DNA of 24,719 bases from IMG/VR virus record IMGVR_UViG_3300044630_004365, positions 1 through 24,719 of that record, one strand, 5' to 3'. The notes beneath the pieces were generated by a model that did not search any database, was not told the origin of the DNA, and saw nothing but the letters and a program-made list of their open reading frames with translations. The stretch is from a virus. Both the position numbers and the translations under genes were made by a program. Shown here in pieces: positions 7,410 to 16,400 of the stretch (the stretch's first letter is position 1; every line of letters begins with the position of its first letter).

Positions 7410-10400
7410 ATGGCAGTATTTTCATACGTAACAGGAAGTAATAATTCTCAAAGTTTTTTAATCTCATCATATGCTGATGAGATTATATCTTTGTATGCGA
7501 ACGTTCTGATATCAGAATTTGAAATAAAAATTATAACAAGAAGTTTTAAATTTTCATCTAATTTAAACGAAGAATTTATTTCTTCATATAATGAATCTTC
7601 TAGAGTAGATTACTTAGAAATAACATACGGTAGTATAACCGATTCAATCACAGATTCGGAAGATTATGGTTATATTACAGGTGATATTATAACATATGAC
7701 CAAATAGAGAATTTTGGCACAATAACAATTAATAGAACTCAAACTCCTTATGGAAGATTACATGTCTTCCAAGAGTTCTCAGATGATAGTCTCTCTCGTG
7801 TAAGTGTTGGTGGAGTAAGATTCGCACTATACGGAAGAGCAAATTATGAAGTAATATTCAATCCACTTAATAGAGCCTTTGAGATCGAAGGTTCTGCAGA
7901 TGTTCCCTTTACCAAATCTTATGTTGGTAAGGGACAATTTACTTCGTTTATTGGAGCAGCAGATTCTGTTGGATTTAATCCTCCAGAGTCTGCTCTTTTA
8001 TTCAGATTCCAAGGAAAAGCAGAAACAGAAGTTATATTTAACGAAAGAAGCAGAATACTATACTTTGATAGTGCAACTGAAGTTTCTAAGACAAATAATT
8101 ATAATGAAACATCAGTTGTCACATTCAGTAGCACAGATTACGGATTCATTTCAGAAGTTGAATCTCTATATGAAAATTACGGATTAATTTCCGAAGATGA
8201 AGATTTTGCGAACTGGGAACGTGAAGATTTTGGATTCATTACAGAGAATGAAACCAGACTTCCATACGGAAAAACAGAATTTATTAGTTATACAACAGAA
8301 AGTACAACCAATCCACATATTGGTTCAGGAAGCACTAAGATTTATGGTGAAGGTTTAGGCAGAGCTACACCAAGACAACTTGGTGAAGGTTTTATTACCC
8401 TTTCTGGAACTTCTGTAGATAGATTCAGATTAAGATATTTTGGATCTGGTTCTGCATTTACTTTTGTAAGTGGTTCGGAAACCACAAAGGTAGAAACAGA
8501 GCAGGAAGGCACAATAAGATTCACTGGAGAGGCAGTAGAAAGGTATACAAAAGGAAATTACAACGGACAAAGCAATAAAGATATTGCTATTAAGGGTGTT
8601 GCAATTTGTGAGGTCATATTCAATCCAATTGATAGATTTGCAAGATTCCTCAATCTAGAAATCAATAGTAGAACATATAGTTATAATGAGTCTTCTGTAG
8701 TAAATCTTGAAGGGATTGATTATGGATTTATTGTCGAATCCCCAACATTATTTGGTGATTATGGCAATATTACTGATCTTGCGTATTATCCATGGGAAGA
8801 AGATGACTATGGATTTATTACCGATAATACGGTAAATCTTCCATTCGGAAAAGCAACATTTATCAGTGGCACAACAGAATCCAACACAGAAAATTATGTT
8901 GGTTCTGGATCTGTTTATATTACAGCAAACGCAAAAATATTTGTATTACCAAAACACAATGGTTCTGGTATTGCTCGTTTCATTGGATCTGCAATCGAGA
9001 AGAATACAGAAGATTATGTTGGTTCTGGTTCTATCTTTACGTTTGTTTCTGCAACAGAATCAGAAACAAATGCAGAGACATCCAAAGAACTATTCCAGTT
9101 CAATGGATCTGCCACAGAGAAGTTTGGAAAGGGACTTTATACTGGTTCTGGTTCTATCTTTGCATTCAGCAGCACTACAGAATCAACATCAACTCAAGAA
9201 AGTTCTAAGGAGATCTTTAGATTCGTTGGTTCTGCAGTAGAGAAAAATACAGAATCTTATGTTGGTTCTGGTTCTCTATTCACATTCTTCACAAACCAAG
9301 AACGTGTAACCTATAGTTATAACGAATCTTCTGCAGTTAGAATTGATAGCATTGATTATGGATTTATCAATGAAATTCCAACGTACTTTGATGATTACGA
9401 TGAGATAACAGGAAATCCATATTATCCATGGCAGCGTGATGATTATGGATTTATTACTGATAATCAGACTATACTGCCGTTTGGAAAAACTACATTTATC
9501 AGTGGCACAACAGAATCCAACACAGAAAATTATGTTGGATCTGGTTCCGTATTTGTATCTGGAACTGCAAATGTATTTGTATTACCGAAGCATACCGGTT
9601 CCGGTTATGCACAATTCTCTGGAGAAGCAGTAGAAAAGAATACAGAAGATTATGTTGGTTCTGGTTCTATCTTTACGTTTATATCATTCACAGAATCGTC
9701 TTCAACTGCAGAGACATCCAAAGAACTATTCCAGTTCAATGGATCTGCTACAGAAAAGTTTGGAAAGGGTCTTTACACTGGTTCTGGTTCCATTTTTGCA
9801 TTCAGCAGCACTACAGAATCCGAATCAAATACTCAAGAATCTAAAGGACTCTTTAAATTCTATGGTTCTGCAACAGATTCTAATACTGAAGATTATGTTG
9901 GTTCTGGATCTCTATTCTCGTTCTCAACCAATAAGGAAAGAGTAACATATAGTTATAATCAGTCTTCAGTATATACATTTGAATCTCTTGATTATGGATT
10001 TATTATCGAATCCCCAACATTATTTGGTGATTATGGTTCCATTACAGAGAATCCATTTGTTCCATATCCAGAAAATTCTGATTATGGATTTATTACTGAT
10101 AATCAGACTAGAATACCATATGGCTCACTGAATATTAGTGGAACATTAGATTCTATTAAGATTAGACTTAATTACTTTGGTTCTGGTTCCATTAATATTG
10201 ATGGAAATGCAGAGTATGCATATACACCAGAAGAAACTGGAACTGGACTATTCAATATTACCAGCAATCCAATTATCAAGATATCCCTCTTGCATGTTGG
10301 TTCTGGTTCTCTATTCTCATTTGTTGGTGGTGATGAGTCTGCAACTCCAGCACCAGAGATTGGTTCTGGAACAATTAGTATATTTGGTTCTGCAGTTGAA

Positions 10401-12563
10401 AGAAATACTGAATCTTATTTTGGAACAGGAACTCTATTTGGATTAAGCAGCACCACAGAAGCATATTCATTTGTTCCTACAACAGAAGGACTCTTCAGAA
10501 TTTCTGGTTCTGCAGCAGAATCAACAACTCCAACAACAGAAATTGGTTCTGGTTCTATCTTTACCTTTGTTTCTTCTACAGAAACATTTATTGTCAATCC
10601 ACCAGATCAAACTACATTATTCAGTCTTTCTGGATCTGCTGTTGAAAGAAATACAGAATCTTATTTCGGAACAGGAACTCTATTTGGATTCAGCAGCACT
10701 ACGGATTCCGCAATCTTAGCAGAATCCGGAAGTGGTCTGTTCAGAATTTCTGGTTCTGCAGCAGAATCAACAACTCCAACAACAGAAATTGGTTCTGGTT
10801 CTATCTTTACCTTTGTTTCTGCTACAGAAACATTTGCTATCAATCCACCAGATCAAACAACACTCTTTACATTGTTTGGTTCTGCAGTTGAGAAGAACAC
10901 AGAATCTTATTTCGGAACAGGAACTCTATTTGGATTCAGCAGCACTACAGATTCTGCAATTTTGGCAGAAACTGGAACTGGTTTATTCAAATTCTATGGT
11001 TCTGCGACAGATTCAAACACAGAATCTTATGTTGGTACTGGTGTTGCATTTGCATTCCTTGAGGGTGTTCAACTTGATAGTACAGGTAAGATTCGTTATG
11101 TAAGTGGTCAAGAATCTACAACAAGCATACCACCAACATTTGGAACACTATTCAGTGTTTCGGGTGAAGTTAGAATCTTCTTCGAATATAGGGAAACAGG
11201 TTCGGGTGTTGTTCAGTTTGGTGGTGCTGGATTTGCACAACCTTCTGCGAAGCACTTTGGTTCAGGTCAAATTAAAGTTATTGGCAATACCACAGAATCA
11301 ACAAAAGTTGATCGTAGTGGATCTGGATCAATATTTGGATTTGTTTCTGCTACTGAGTCTTCTATTGTTAATCCACCAGAATCAACTGAGCTCTTTAGAA
11401 TTTCTGGTACTTCAATTGAAAAATATACAAGTACATCAGATACTATTGCAGAAATTGCAATTAATGGTTCTGCCAAAATTAGAAGAGTACCTTCAGTAAT
11501 AAGCAAGGGTAAACTAACTCTTTCTGGTTATGGGGAAGAGTCATTTGTTCTTGCTCCATATTCTGGATCTGGAAGAATTAGTACAATTGGTTCCAGTTCT
11601 GATTATAGAACAGTTATTAATCCTCCAGAAGTTGGAACAATTGTACTCTTTAGAGGAACTGCAACTACCAGAGGAATTATTAATTACACTGGTTCTGGTT
11701 CCATCTTTACGTTTGTTTCTTCCACAAAAACAAAATCAAGTACAGAGAAATCGGAAGAACTCTTTAGAATTACTGGTTCTGCTGTCGAGAAGAATACAGA
11801 ATCTTACATTGGAGTTGGAAATCTATTTGAATTTAGTCAGAGACCAATTATTGATTCCAATGGAAAGGTCTCATATGTTGCTGCAGATGAATCTTCAACT
11901 GGAGTTCCACCAACACAAATTGCAGAAACGAGACTCTTTGGATCTGCTGATGTTAGAAAAACTCCTTCGTATGTTGGTTCTGGATCAATCTTTGGATTTA
12001 TCAGCAAAACGGAATCGTTTGGTGCGAATCCACCAGAATCTACAGAACTCTTTAAGATATCTGGAAATTCAATTGAGAAAAATACAGAGGCATACTCTGG
12101 AACTGGATCAATATTCTCATTTGCTTCTTCAGCAGAATCAATTTCGATCAGAACAACAGAACCAACAAGTCTTTTCCGAATTTCTGGTGGAGCAAGCAAA
12201 TTCTCGATCACCAGAGGAAGATACGTTGGTTCTGGTTCAATCTTTACATTCATCAGTTCTTCCGAATCAACTCTTGTTTCTCCACAATCTTCAGGTCTAT
12301 TTGATATTTCTGGATCTGCCAGAATTCGTTCAATTAAATCTGAATTTGGTACTGGTTCAATATTTGCATTCTCAAGTTCAACCGAATCACTTCTTAAGAA
12401 ATATCCAGATTCGGTCGGACTATTTAACATTACTGGATTTGCCTTTGAATCCTTCGCAACTAGTACTTATCTGGGTGATTCTCAAACAATTATTAGAGGA
12501 TCGTCTGTTGATAGAAAGACTGATTATGTTGCACCAAAACCAGTCAGATTGTATATAATATAA
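7410..12563 (+). CDS. Giant repeat fibre protein, VrlC-like
   Basis: This encodes 1717 residues, the largest protein here, almost wholly built from nested repeats. One module starts YSYNESS, then has D-Y-G-F-I, D-Y-G-x-I and D-Y-G-F-I-T-D-N and ends LPFGK. It occurs about five times, near residues 60-115 (divergent), 231-291, 422-484, 635-695 and 847-907; the later three copies recur every 212-213 residues. Between and after these, units of about 40 residues run to the C-terminus with the pattern 'NTESY.GSGSIFTFVSATES......LF.ISGSAVEK', alternating GSGS-aromatic strands with ESxxx loops. This suggests a long beta-rich fibre. Large cyanophage proteins of this kind have been annotated VrlC-like, after a virulence-related locus of Dichelobacter; I make that link from memory and use no symbol. 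There is no signal peptide, membrane segment or cysteine cluster. Long alternate-frame ORFs inside it are shadows of the repeats. Confidence 0.8.
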   Translation: MAVFSYVTGSNNSQSFLISSYADEIISLYANVLISEFEIKIITRSFKFSSNLNEEFISSYNESSRVDYLEITYGSITDSITDSEDYGYITGDIITYDQIENFGTITINRTQTPYGRLHVFQEFSDDSLSRVSVGGVRFALYGRANYEVIFNPLNRAFEIEGSADVPFTKSYVGKGQFTSFIGAADSVGFNPPESALLFRFQGKAETEVIFNERSRILYFDSATEVSKTNNYNETSVVTFSSTDYGFISEVESLYENYGLISEDEDFANWEREDFGFITENETRLPYGKTEFISYTTESTTNPHIGSGSTKIYGEGLGRATPRQLGEGFITLSGTSVDRFRLRYFGSGSAFTFVSGSETTKVETEQEGTIRFTGEAVERYTKGNYNGQSNKDIAIKGVAICEVIFNPIDRFARFLNLEINSRTYSYNESSVVNLEGIDYGFIVESPTLFGDYGNITDLAYYPWEEDDYGFITDNTVNLPFGKATFISGTTESNTENYVGSGSVYITANAKIFVLPKHNGSGIARFIGSAIEKNTEDYVGSGSIFTFVSATESETNAETSKELFQFNGSATEKFGKGLYTGSGSIFAFSSTTESTSTQESSKEIFRFVGSAVEKNTESYVGSGSLFTFFTNQERVTYSYNESSAVRIDSIDYGFINEIPTYFDDYDEITGNPYYPWQRDDYGFITDNQTILPFGKTTFISGTTESNTENYVGSGSVFVSGTANVFVLPKHTGSGYAQFSGEAVEKNTEDYVGSGSIFTFISFTESSSTAETSKELFQFNGSATEKFGKGLYTGSGSIFAFSSTTESESNTQESKGLFKFYGSATDSNTEDYVGSGSLFSFSTNKERVTYSYNQSSVYTFESLDYGFIIESPTLFGDYGSITENPFVPYPENSDYGFITDNQTRIPYGSLNISGTLDSIKIRLNYFGSGSINIDGNAEYAYTPEETGTGLFNITSNPIIKISLLHVGSGSLFSFVGGDESATPAPEIGSGTISIFGSAVERNTESYFGTGTLFGLSSTTEAYSFVPTTEGLFRISGSAAESTTPTTEIGSGSIFTFVSSTETFIVNPPDQTTLFSLSGSAVERNTESYFGTGTLFGFSSTTDSAILAESGSGLFRISGSAAESTTPTTEIGSGSIFTFVSATETFAINPPDQTTLFTLFGSAVEKNTESYFGTGTLFGFSSTTDSAILAETGTGLFKFYGSATDSNTESYVGTGVAFAFLEGVQLDSTGKIRYVSGQESTTSIPPTFGTLFSVSGEVRIFFEYRETGSGVVQFGGAGFAQPSAKHFGSGQIKVIGNTTESTKVDRSGSGSIFGFVSATESSIVNPPESTELFRISGTSIEKYTSTSDTIAEIAINGSAKIRRVPSVISKGKLTLSGYGEESFVLAPYSGSGRISTIGSSSDYRTVINPPEVGTIVLFRGTATTRGIINYTGSGSIFTFVSSTKTKSSTEKSEELFRITGSAVEKNTESYIGVGNLFEFSQRPIIDSNGKVSYVAADESSTGVPPTQIAETRLFGSADVRKTPSYVGSGSIFGFISKTESFGANPPESTELFKISGNSIEKNTEAYSGTGSIFSFASSAESISIRTTEPTSLFRISGGASKFSITRGRYVGSGSIFTFISSSESTLVSPQSSGLFDISGSARIRSIKSEFGTGSIFAFSSSTESLLKKYPDSVGLFNITGFAFESFATSTYLGDSQTIIRGSSVDRKTDYVAPKPVRLYII
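8667..10130 (+). repeat. Long-period tandem repeat, about 636 nt (212 aa) per unit
   Basis: Three successive super-units in the giant gene start at about 8667, 9307 and 9943 with codons for YSYNESS or YSYNQSS. Nucleotide identity is patchy but locally complete: the block beginning TATCAGTGGCACAACAGAAT recurs at 8861 and 9497, exactly 636 nt apart, and stays identical for about 40 nt. The retained nucleotide identity points to recent duplication or gene conversion. Confidence 0.75.
10494..10820 (+). repeat. Direct repeat of about 81 nt at 246-nt spacing
   Basis: The stretch beginning TTCAGAATTTCTGGTTCTGC at 10494 recurs at 10740 and is identical for about 81 nt, through ACCTTTGTTTCT, where TCT changes to GCT. 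The surrounding 246-nt (82-aa) unit, which is two 41-residue repeats, is also strongly similar. This looks like the most recent duplication in the giant gene. Confidence 0.75.
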
Positions 12564-12569
12564 TTCAAA

Positions 12570-12577
12570 TATAAATA
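12570..12577 (+). promoter_or_regulatory. T4-type late promoter (TATAAATA)
   Basis: This is an exact TATAAATA in the 37-nt gap between the giant repeat gene and the gene at 12601, whose ATG is 23 nt downstream. Transcription from it would produce a short leader without an obvious Shine-Dalgarno. It probably drives the 12601-17176 group, which ends at the strong terminator at 17180-17222. Confidence 0.65.
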
Positions 12578-12600
12578 AAATTATAGAATACCTTTCATTA

Positions 12601-13047
12601 ATGGCAAATACCAAAAGGGTACAACTTCGAAAAGGAACTGAGCAAGAACATGCATCATTTACTGGCGCTTTAGCAGAAGTAACTTATGACACAACCAAAG
12701 GTGTTATAAGAATGCACGATGGATCGACAACTTCTGGATTTGAAGTTGCTAAATCGAGATTAACCAATATTAACACAACTACAAACCTCAGAACCAATAT
12801 TAAATATTTTGCAGATACATCTTCAGGTCCTTTTAGTGTAACCTTACCTTCACTAAAATATGTTGGGGATACTATCCAAATATTTGATTCTAAATACTAT
12901 TGGGGTATAAATAATCTTACCGTGAATACCCAATCGGGTGAGTCAATAAAAGATAATACTGGTTATGTTGATGCTCCTTTAGTATGTGATGTTGCTGGTG
13001 CTTCTATAGAATTAATTTGGGAAGGAAGTTACTGGAGATTGTTCTAA
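12601..13047 (+). CDS. Short fibre-like protein with Mtd-type N-terminal motif
   Basis: This encodes 148 residues. Residues about 4-42 (VQLRKGTEQEHASFTGALAE, then VTYDTTKGVIRMHDG) match the short motif found at the N-terminus of major tropism determinant (Mtd) and many other phage fibre proteins, 'RRGT..EH..FTGA.GEV.YDT.......HDG'. Residues about 60-148 form a beta-domain ending in YWRLF, closely paralleling the C-terminus of the 1249-aa fibre ('F.VTLPS...GD.I...D......NLTV', then the final 'W.R.F' strand). It therefore looks like a minimal fibre: attachment motif plus terminal domain. No reverse transcriptase or template repeat of a diversity-generating element is seen. Its stop overlaps the next start (TAATG). 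Confidence 0.75.
   Translation: MANTKRVQLRKGTEQEHASFTGALAEVTYDTTKGVIRMHDGSTTSGFEVAKSRLTNINTTTNLRTNIKYFADTSSGPFSVTLPSLKYVGDTIQIFDSKYYWGINNLTVNTQSGESIKDNTGYVDAPLVCDVAGASIELIWEGSYWRLF
13034..13037 (+). promoter_or_regulatory. Shine-Dalgarno that decides the start at 13047
   Basis: GGAG lies nine bases before the ATG at 13047. It favours that start over an in-frame ATG at 13017 whose ten extra codons fall within the coding end of the preceding gene. Confidence 0.55.
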
Positions 13048-13412
13048 TGGCAATGTTTCTTAGTAGATCAGCAAGTACTGGAGATAAATCCGTATCGCAA
13101 TCGAATGATTTTATCATTCATGCATTACGTAGAGATTCTGCAGGAATGCTTTACTATACAAAAGTTGGTTCTGCAAGTACAGAAGTTGCTGATTTCCATC
13201 GAACAGATGGGACTCAATATCCAGGATTTTTGGATGGAGTTGATTATGTAGATGAAACTACTGAAGAGAAATCTTTAGTCAATCATCCAGCAGATAAATA
13301 TCAACAGTATAGATTTGAATTTAGAAATGTGAATTATTTCATCGATGACGATGGATATTTTGTTGCCAGAATTAATGGTAATTATGATCACAATACTCAA
13401 GGACCTAAGTAA
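13047..13412 (+). CDS. Small conserved virion protein
   Basis: This encodes 121 residues from the ATG at 13047 (MAMFLSRSASTGDKS), selected by the TAATG overlap and the GGAG at 13034. The protein is acidic and aromatic, with SNDFIIHALRRDSAGMLYYT near the start, then the central F-H-R-T-D-G-T-Q-Y-P-G-F element and a final strand-rich segment ending YFVARINGNYDHNTQGPK. I recall this type as a short conserved protein beside the large fibre in T4-like cyanophages. It has no recognised enzymatic motif. Tight spacing on both sides (overlap of one base upstream, 14 bases downstream with AAGGA at 13411-13415 overlapping its stop) suggests one transcript with the big fibre. It may be a fibre-base or connector protein. 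Confidence 0.7.
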   Translation: MAMFLSRSASTGDKSVSQSNDFIIHALRRDSAGMLYYTKVGSASTEVADFHRTDGTQYPGFLDGVDYVDETTEEKSLVNHPADKYQQYRFEFRNVNYFIDDDGYFVARINGNYDHNTQGPK

Positions 13413-13426
13413 GGAATTAAACAACA

Positions 13427-16400
13427 ATGGCTGATTTTAGATTAGGAAGACTCAAATTCAACTGGAGAGGTGATTGGGCAGCTAGTACTGCTTATGTCAT
13501 CGACGACATTGTAAAGTTTGGTGCAAATACTTATGTTTGTACTACTAACCATACCTCAACAGCAAATGAAGCAACTTGGTATGCAACCGATTTATCCAAC
13601 TGGTCCTTACAAGCAGAAGGAGTAAGGTCAAGAGGAGAATATTCCAATGGAACTTACTATAAGGTAAACGATCTAGTAAAGTTCGGAAATACTCAATTTA
13701 GAGTATTAACTGGATTTGCTTCTACTGTTGGATTTGCAACTTTTGTTGGCTCTGCATTTGCAACAGAGTATGTCTCTGGATTTCTAAGTGAAGGTCAATG
13801 GAATCCATCAACAGAGTATCAAATCGGTGATGTTATCACTTATAATGGATCATCTTATGTAGCAATTACTACTGCTCCTGCTGGTGAAGTTCCTGTAGAA
13901 TATATTGATACTAAGTGGCAAGTTTTATCCGAAGGTATTAATGGATCAGGCATCTCGACATATTCAGATAACAACACCTATTATAGGGGCGATTTAGTAC
14001 AAATTGGTGGTGATATTTATCGTTTAGTTGTTGGTACTGCCAGTTCTATCAATCCAGTTGGATCTGCATCCACAATATGGGCACCATTTAATACTGGTCT
14101 AAACTATGTTGGTTCATATAATACTACAACAACATATTACAAAGGTAGTGTTGTAGAGTATGCATCATCTTCTTATGTTGGTGTCGGCACACAAGCAATT
14201 TTAAATGTAACACCAGGAACAGACGCATCTAAGTGGGCAGCACTTGCTATTGGAGATTCTAATGCAGTATTGACAACTGCAGGAGATTTGCTTTACAGGG
14301 ATGCATCATCCCCAACAAGATTGGCAATTGGTCATACTGGATATGCATTAGGAGTCTCGACAACTGGAGTTCCAGAGTGGACAGTTATTGGTGATGCAAC
14401 AAGAATTTATTATGTTGACCCAGAAAAGGGATCAGATACTTTCCCTGGACACACTCCAGATCTAGCATTTAGAACTCTAAAATATGCATGTGATAATGCA
14501 AGTGCAATTACCAATATTACTGATTTTACATATGATAGACATACTGGCATTTCAACTATTACTGCACCAGCACACGGAATTCTATATCCAAACATTACCA
14601 TTAAATTAGCAAACATCGAATTCGAATGTTTAAGTGGTGGTAGAGCATATTCAGTTTCTGGATTCCAATACGATAAAGCAAGTGGAATCTCTACTGTAAC
14701 TGTTTCTGGTACTCTTAGTGGAATTACTACAGGTACTGTGGTAAGGCTAAAGAATTTGGAGTTTACTTGCCCAGGCGGATCTGGCATTACAACAACATTC
14801 TTCCCAGATGGAACACAAGGATATAATTTCACCGTAACAAGTGTTACAGGTGGATCTTCATTTATTATTAATGTTGGAATTTCAACAATTACTCACATCT
14901 ATGTTTCTGGTGGTACTGCATTTGTTGGAGTTGATACTACTATATTCCCACGATCGGTTGCATCCTCATTCTTCACTGTAGATGAGATTGTAGATAATAA
15001 CACTATTAAAGTTAATGTTGGTGTTTCTACAATTGACCACACCTATGTTGGCGGAGGTTCGGTAATTAACCTATCTCCAGCAGTTATTAGACTATCTGCT
15101 TCAGAATTTGCAGAGCAACTTCCAATTCTTGTTCCAGCATTTACAACCATTGTTGGAAACAGTTTGAGAGCATCTAAGATTCGTCCCGCTTCGGGAATCT
15201 CTACTGATGGAATTACTCCAAACAATAGACAGACAATGTTTAAATTGTCTGATGCAACTACAATTCAGGGTCTAAACGTATCTGGTCTTGTTGGATTTAA
15301 CTACGATGAAGATCACCCATATGAATTAGACTATACCACAGTAAGAACTGGTTTGGGTACTACTGCTTGTGGTGTTTACTTTGCATTTAACGAAAGTTCC
15401 CCAATTATAACAAAATCACCTTACGTTAAGGATTGTACTTCTTTTGGTGATCCTGCAACTGATGGAACAGGTGCTGGTGCTGGTGTTGGTGTATTCATGG
15501 ATGGTGCATTGCATGATACTGGTGCAAAATCAATGGTATTTGATGCATTCACAAACGTTCTGAGTGATGGTGCTGGATTTATTCTCGATAAGGACTGCTT
15601 GGCAGAAATCGTTTCCTGCTTCACCTACTATACTAAGTGGGGATATTATGCTGGTGGTGGTTCAAGAATCCGTTCAGTTGGTGGTAATAACTCTTATGGT
15701 GATTATGGTGTTATCGCATCTGGATTCTCAACCGCAGAAACTGCAAGAAGTGGAAGAGTATTTGGAGATAGACTAGATATTGCTGTTGGTTCCCAAACAG
15801 GAACAATCAGTGTTGGCAATACAATGGTTGGTACAACATCAGGTGCAAGAGCAACCTTGATTAATGACCAGATTCCATCCGAGAGAATTTACTTCAAGTA
15901 TTGGCCAGGTTATGGCAATGTCGGTCTTGGAACAACAGGTTTCATTGACGGAGAAACTATTGACTTCATTGGTGCTGGAACTACTGGAGCAATTAGAGTT
16001 GCATCTGCAACAAGTTCAATTTCTGGACAAAAGGGTGTTCTTATTGAATTGGATCTAATTGATGTCAATAATCCACCATTGGTTGGAGATGCAATTGGAT
16101 TTACAACTAGTGCATACGGTGAAGATAAAGTTAATGGGGAACCAAGATACTACATTATCAATACGGTAACTGGTATTACAACTTCTATTACTATCAATAG
16201 AGGATATGATGGTCTCGCACCTGTAACATATACAGGAAGAGCAACTGTTAGAATCTCCCCAGAGAAGACGGTTGGTACTTATGATAGCAGAACTGGAGTA
16301 GGAACTGATATTAATGCTGGTGGATCACTGGTAGATATTAGAACAAGATTCTCCAATGCTAGATTAACTGGTCACGACTTCCTCTCAATTGGTACTGGAA

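Noticed and set aside
8667-10820. Repeats considered as a CRISPR array or non-coding satellite
   Set aside because: The repeats keep one open frame through 5 kb, vary at codon level and have no unique spacers of constant size.
11837-12430. 197-codon - strand ORF
   Set aside because: It is antisense to the same repeats, has no ribosome site, and lies among genes that are all on the + strand.
11530-12558. 342-codon + strand ORF rich in Leu, Gln and Val inside the giant repeat gene
   Set aside because: It is a shadow in another frame of the repeats; the composition (runs of LVLVL, QNQ) follows from shifted reading of the repeated GSGS and ES codons, and it lacks its own start context.
12601-13047. 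Possible diversity-generating retroelement target, because of the Mtd-like N-terminus
   Set aside because: The Mtd-type motif is common to many fibres. No reverse transcriptase gene, template repeat or adenine-variable C-type lectin end is present in the window.
14410-14832. 140-codon - strand ORF in the large fibre gene, and similar ones at 15421-15624 and 16840-17133
   Set aside because: They are antisense shadows of a gene with regular codon usage; there is no domain pattern and no promoter.
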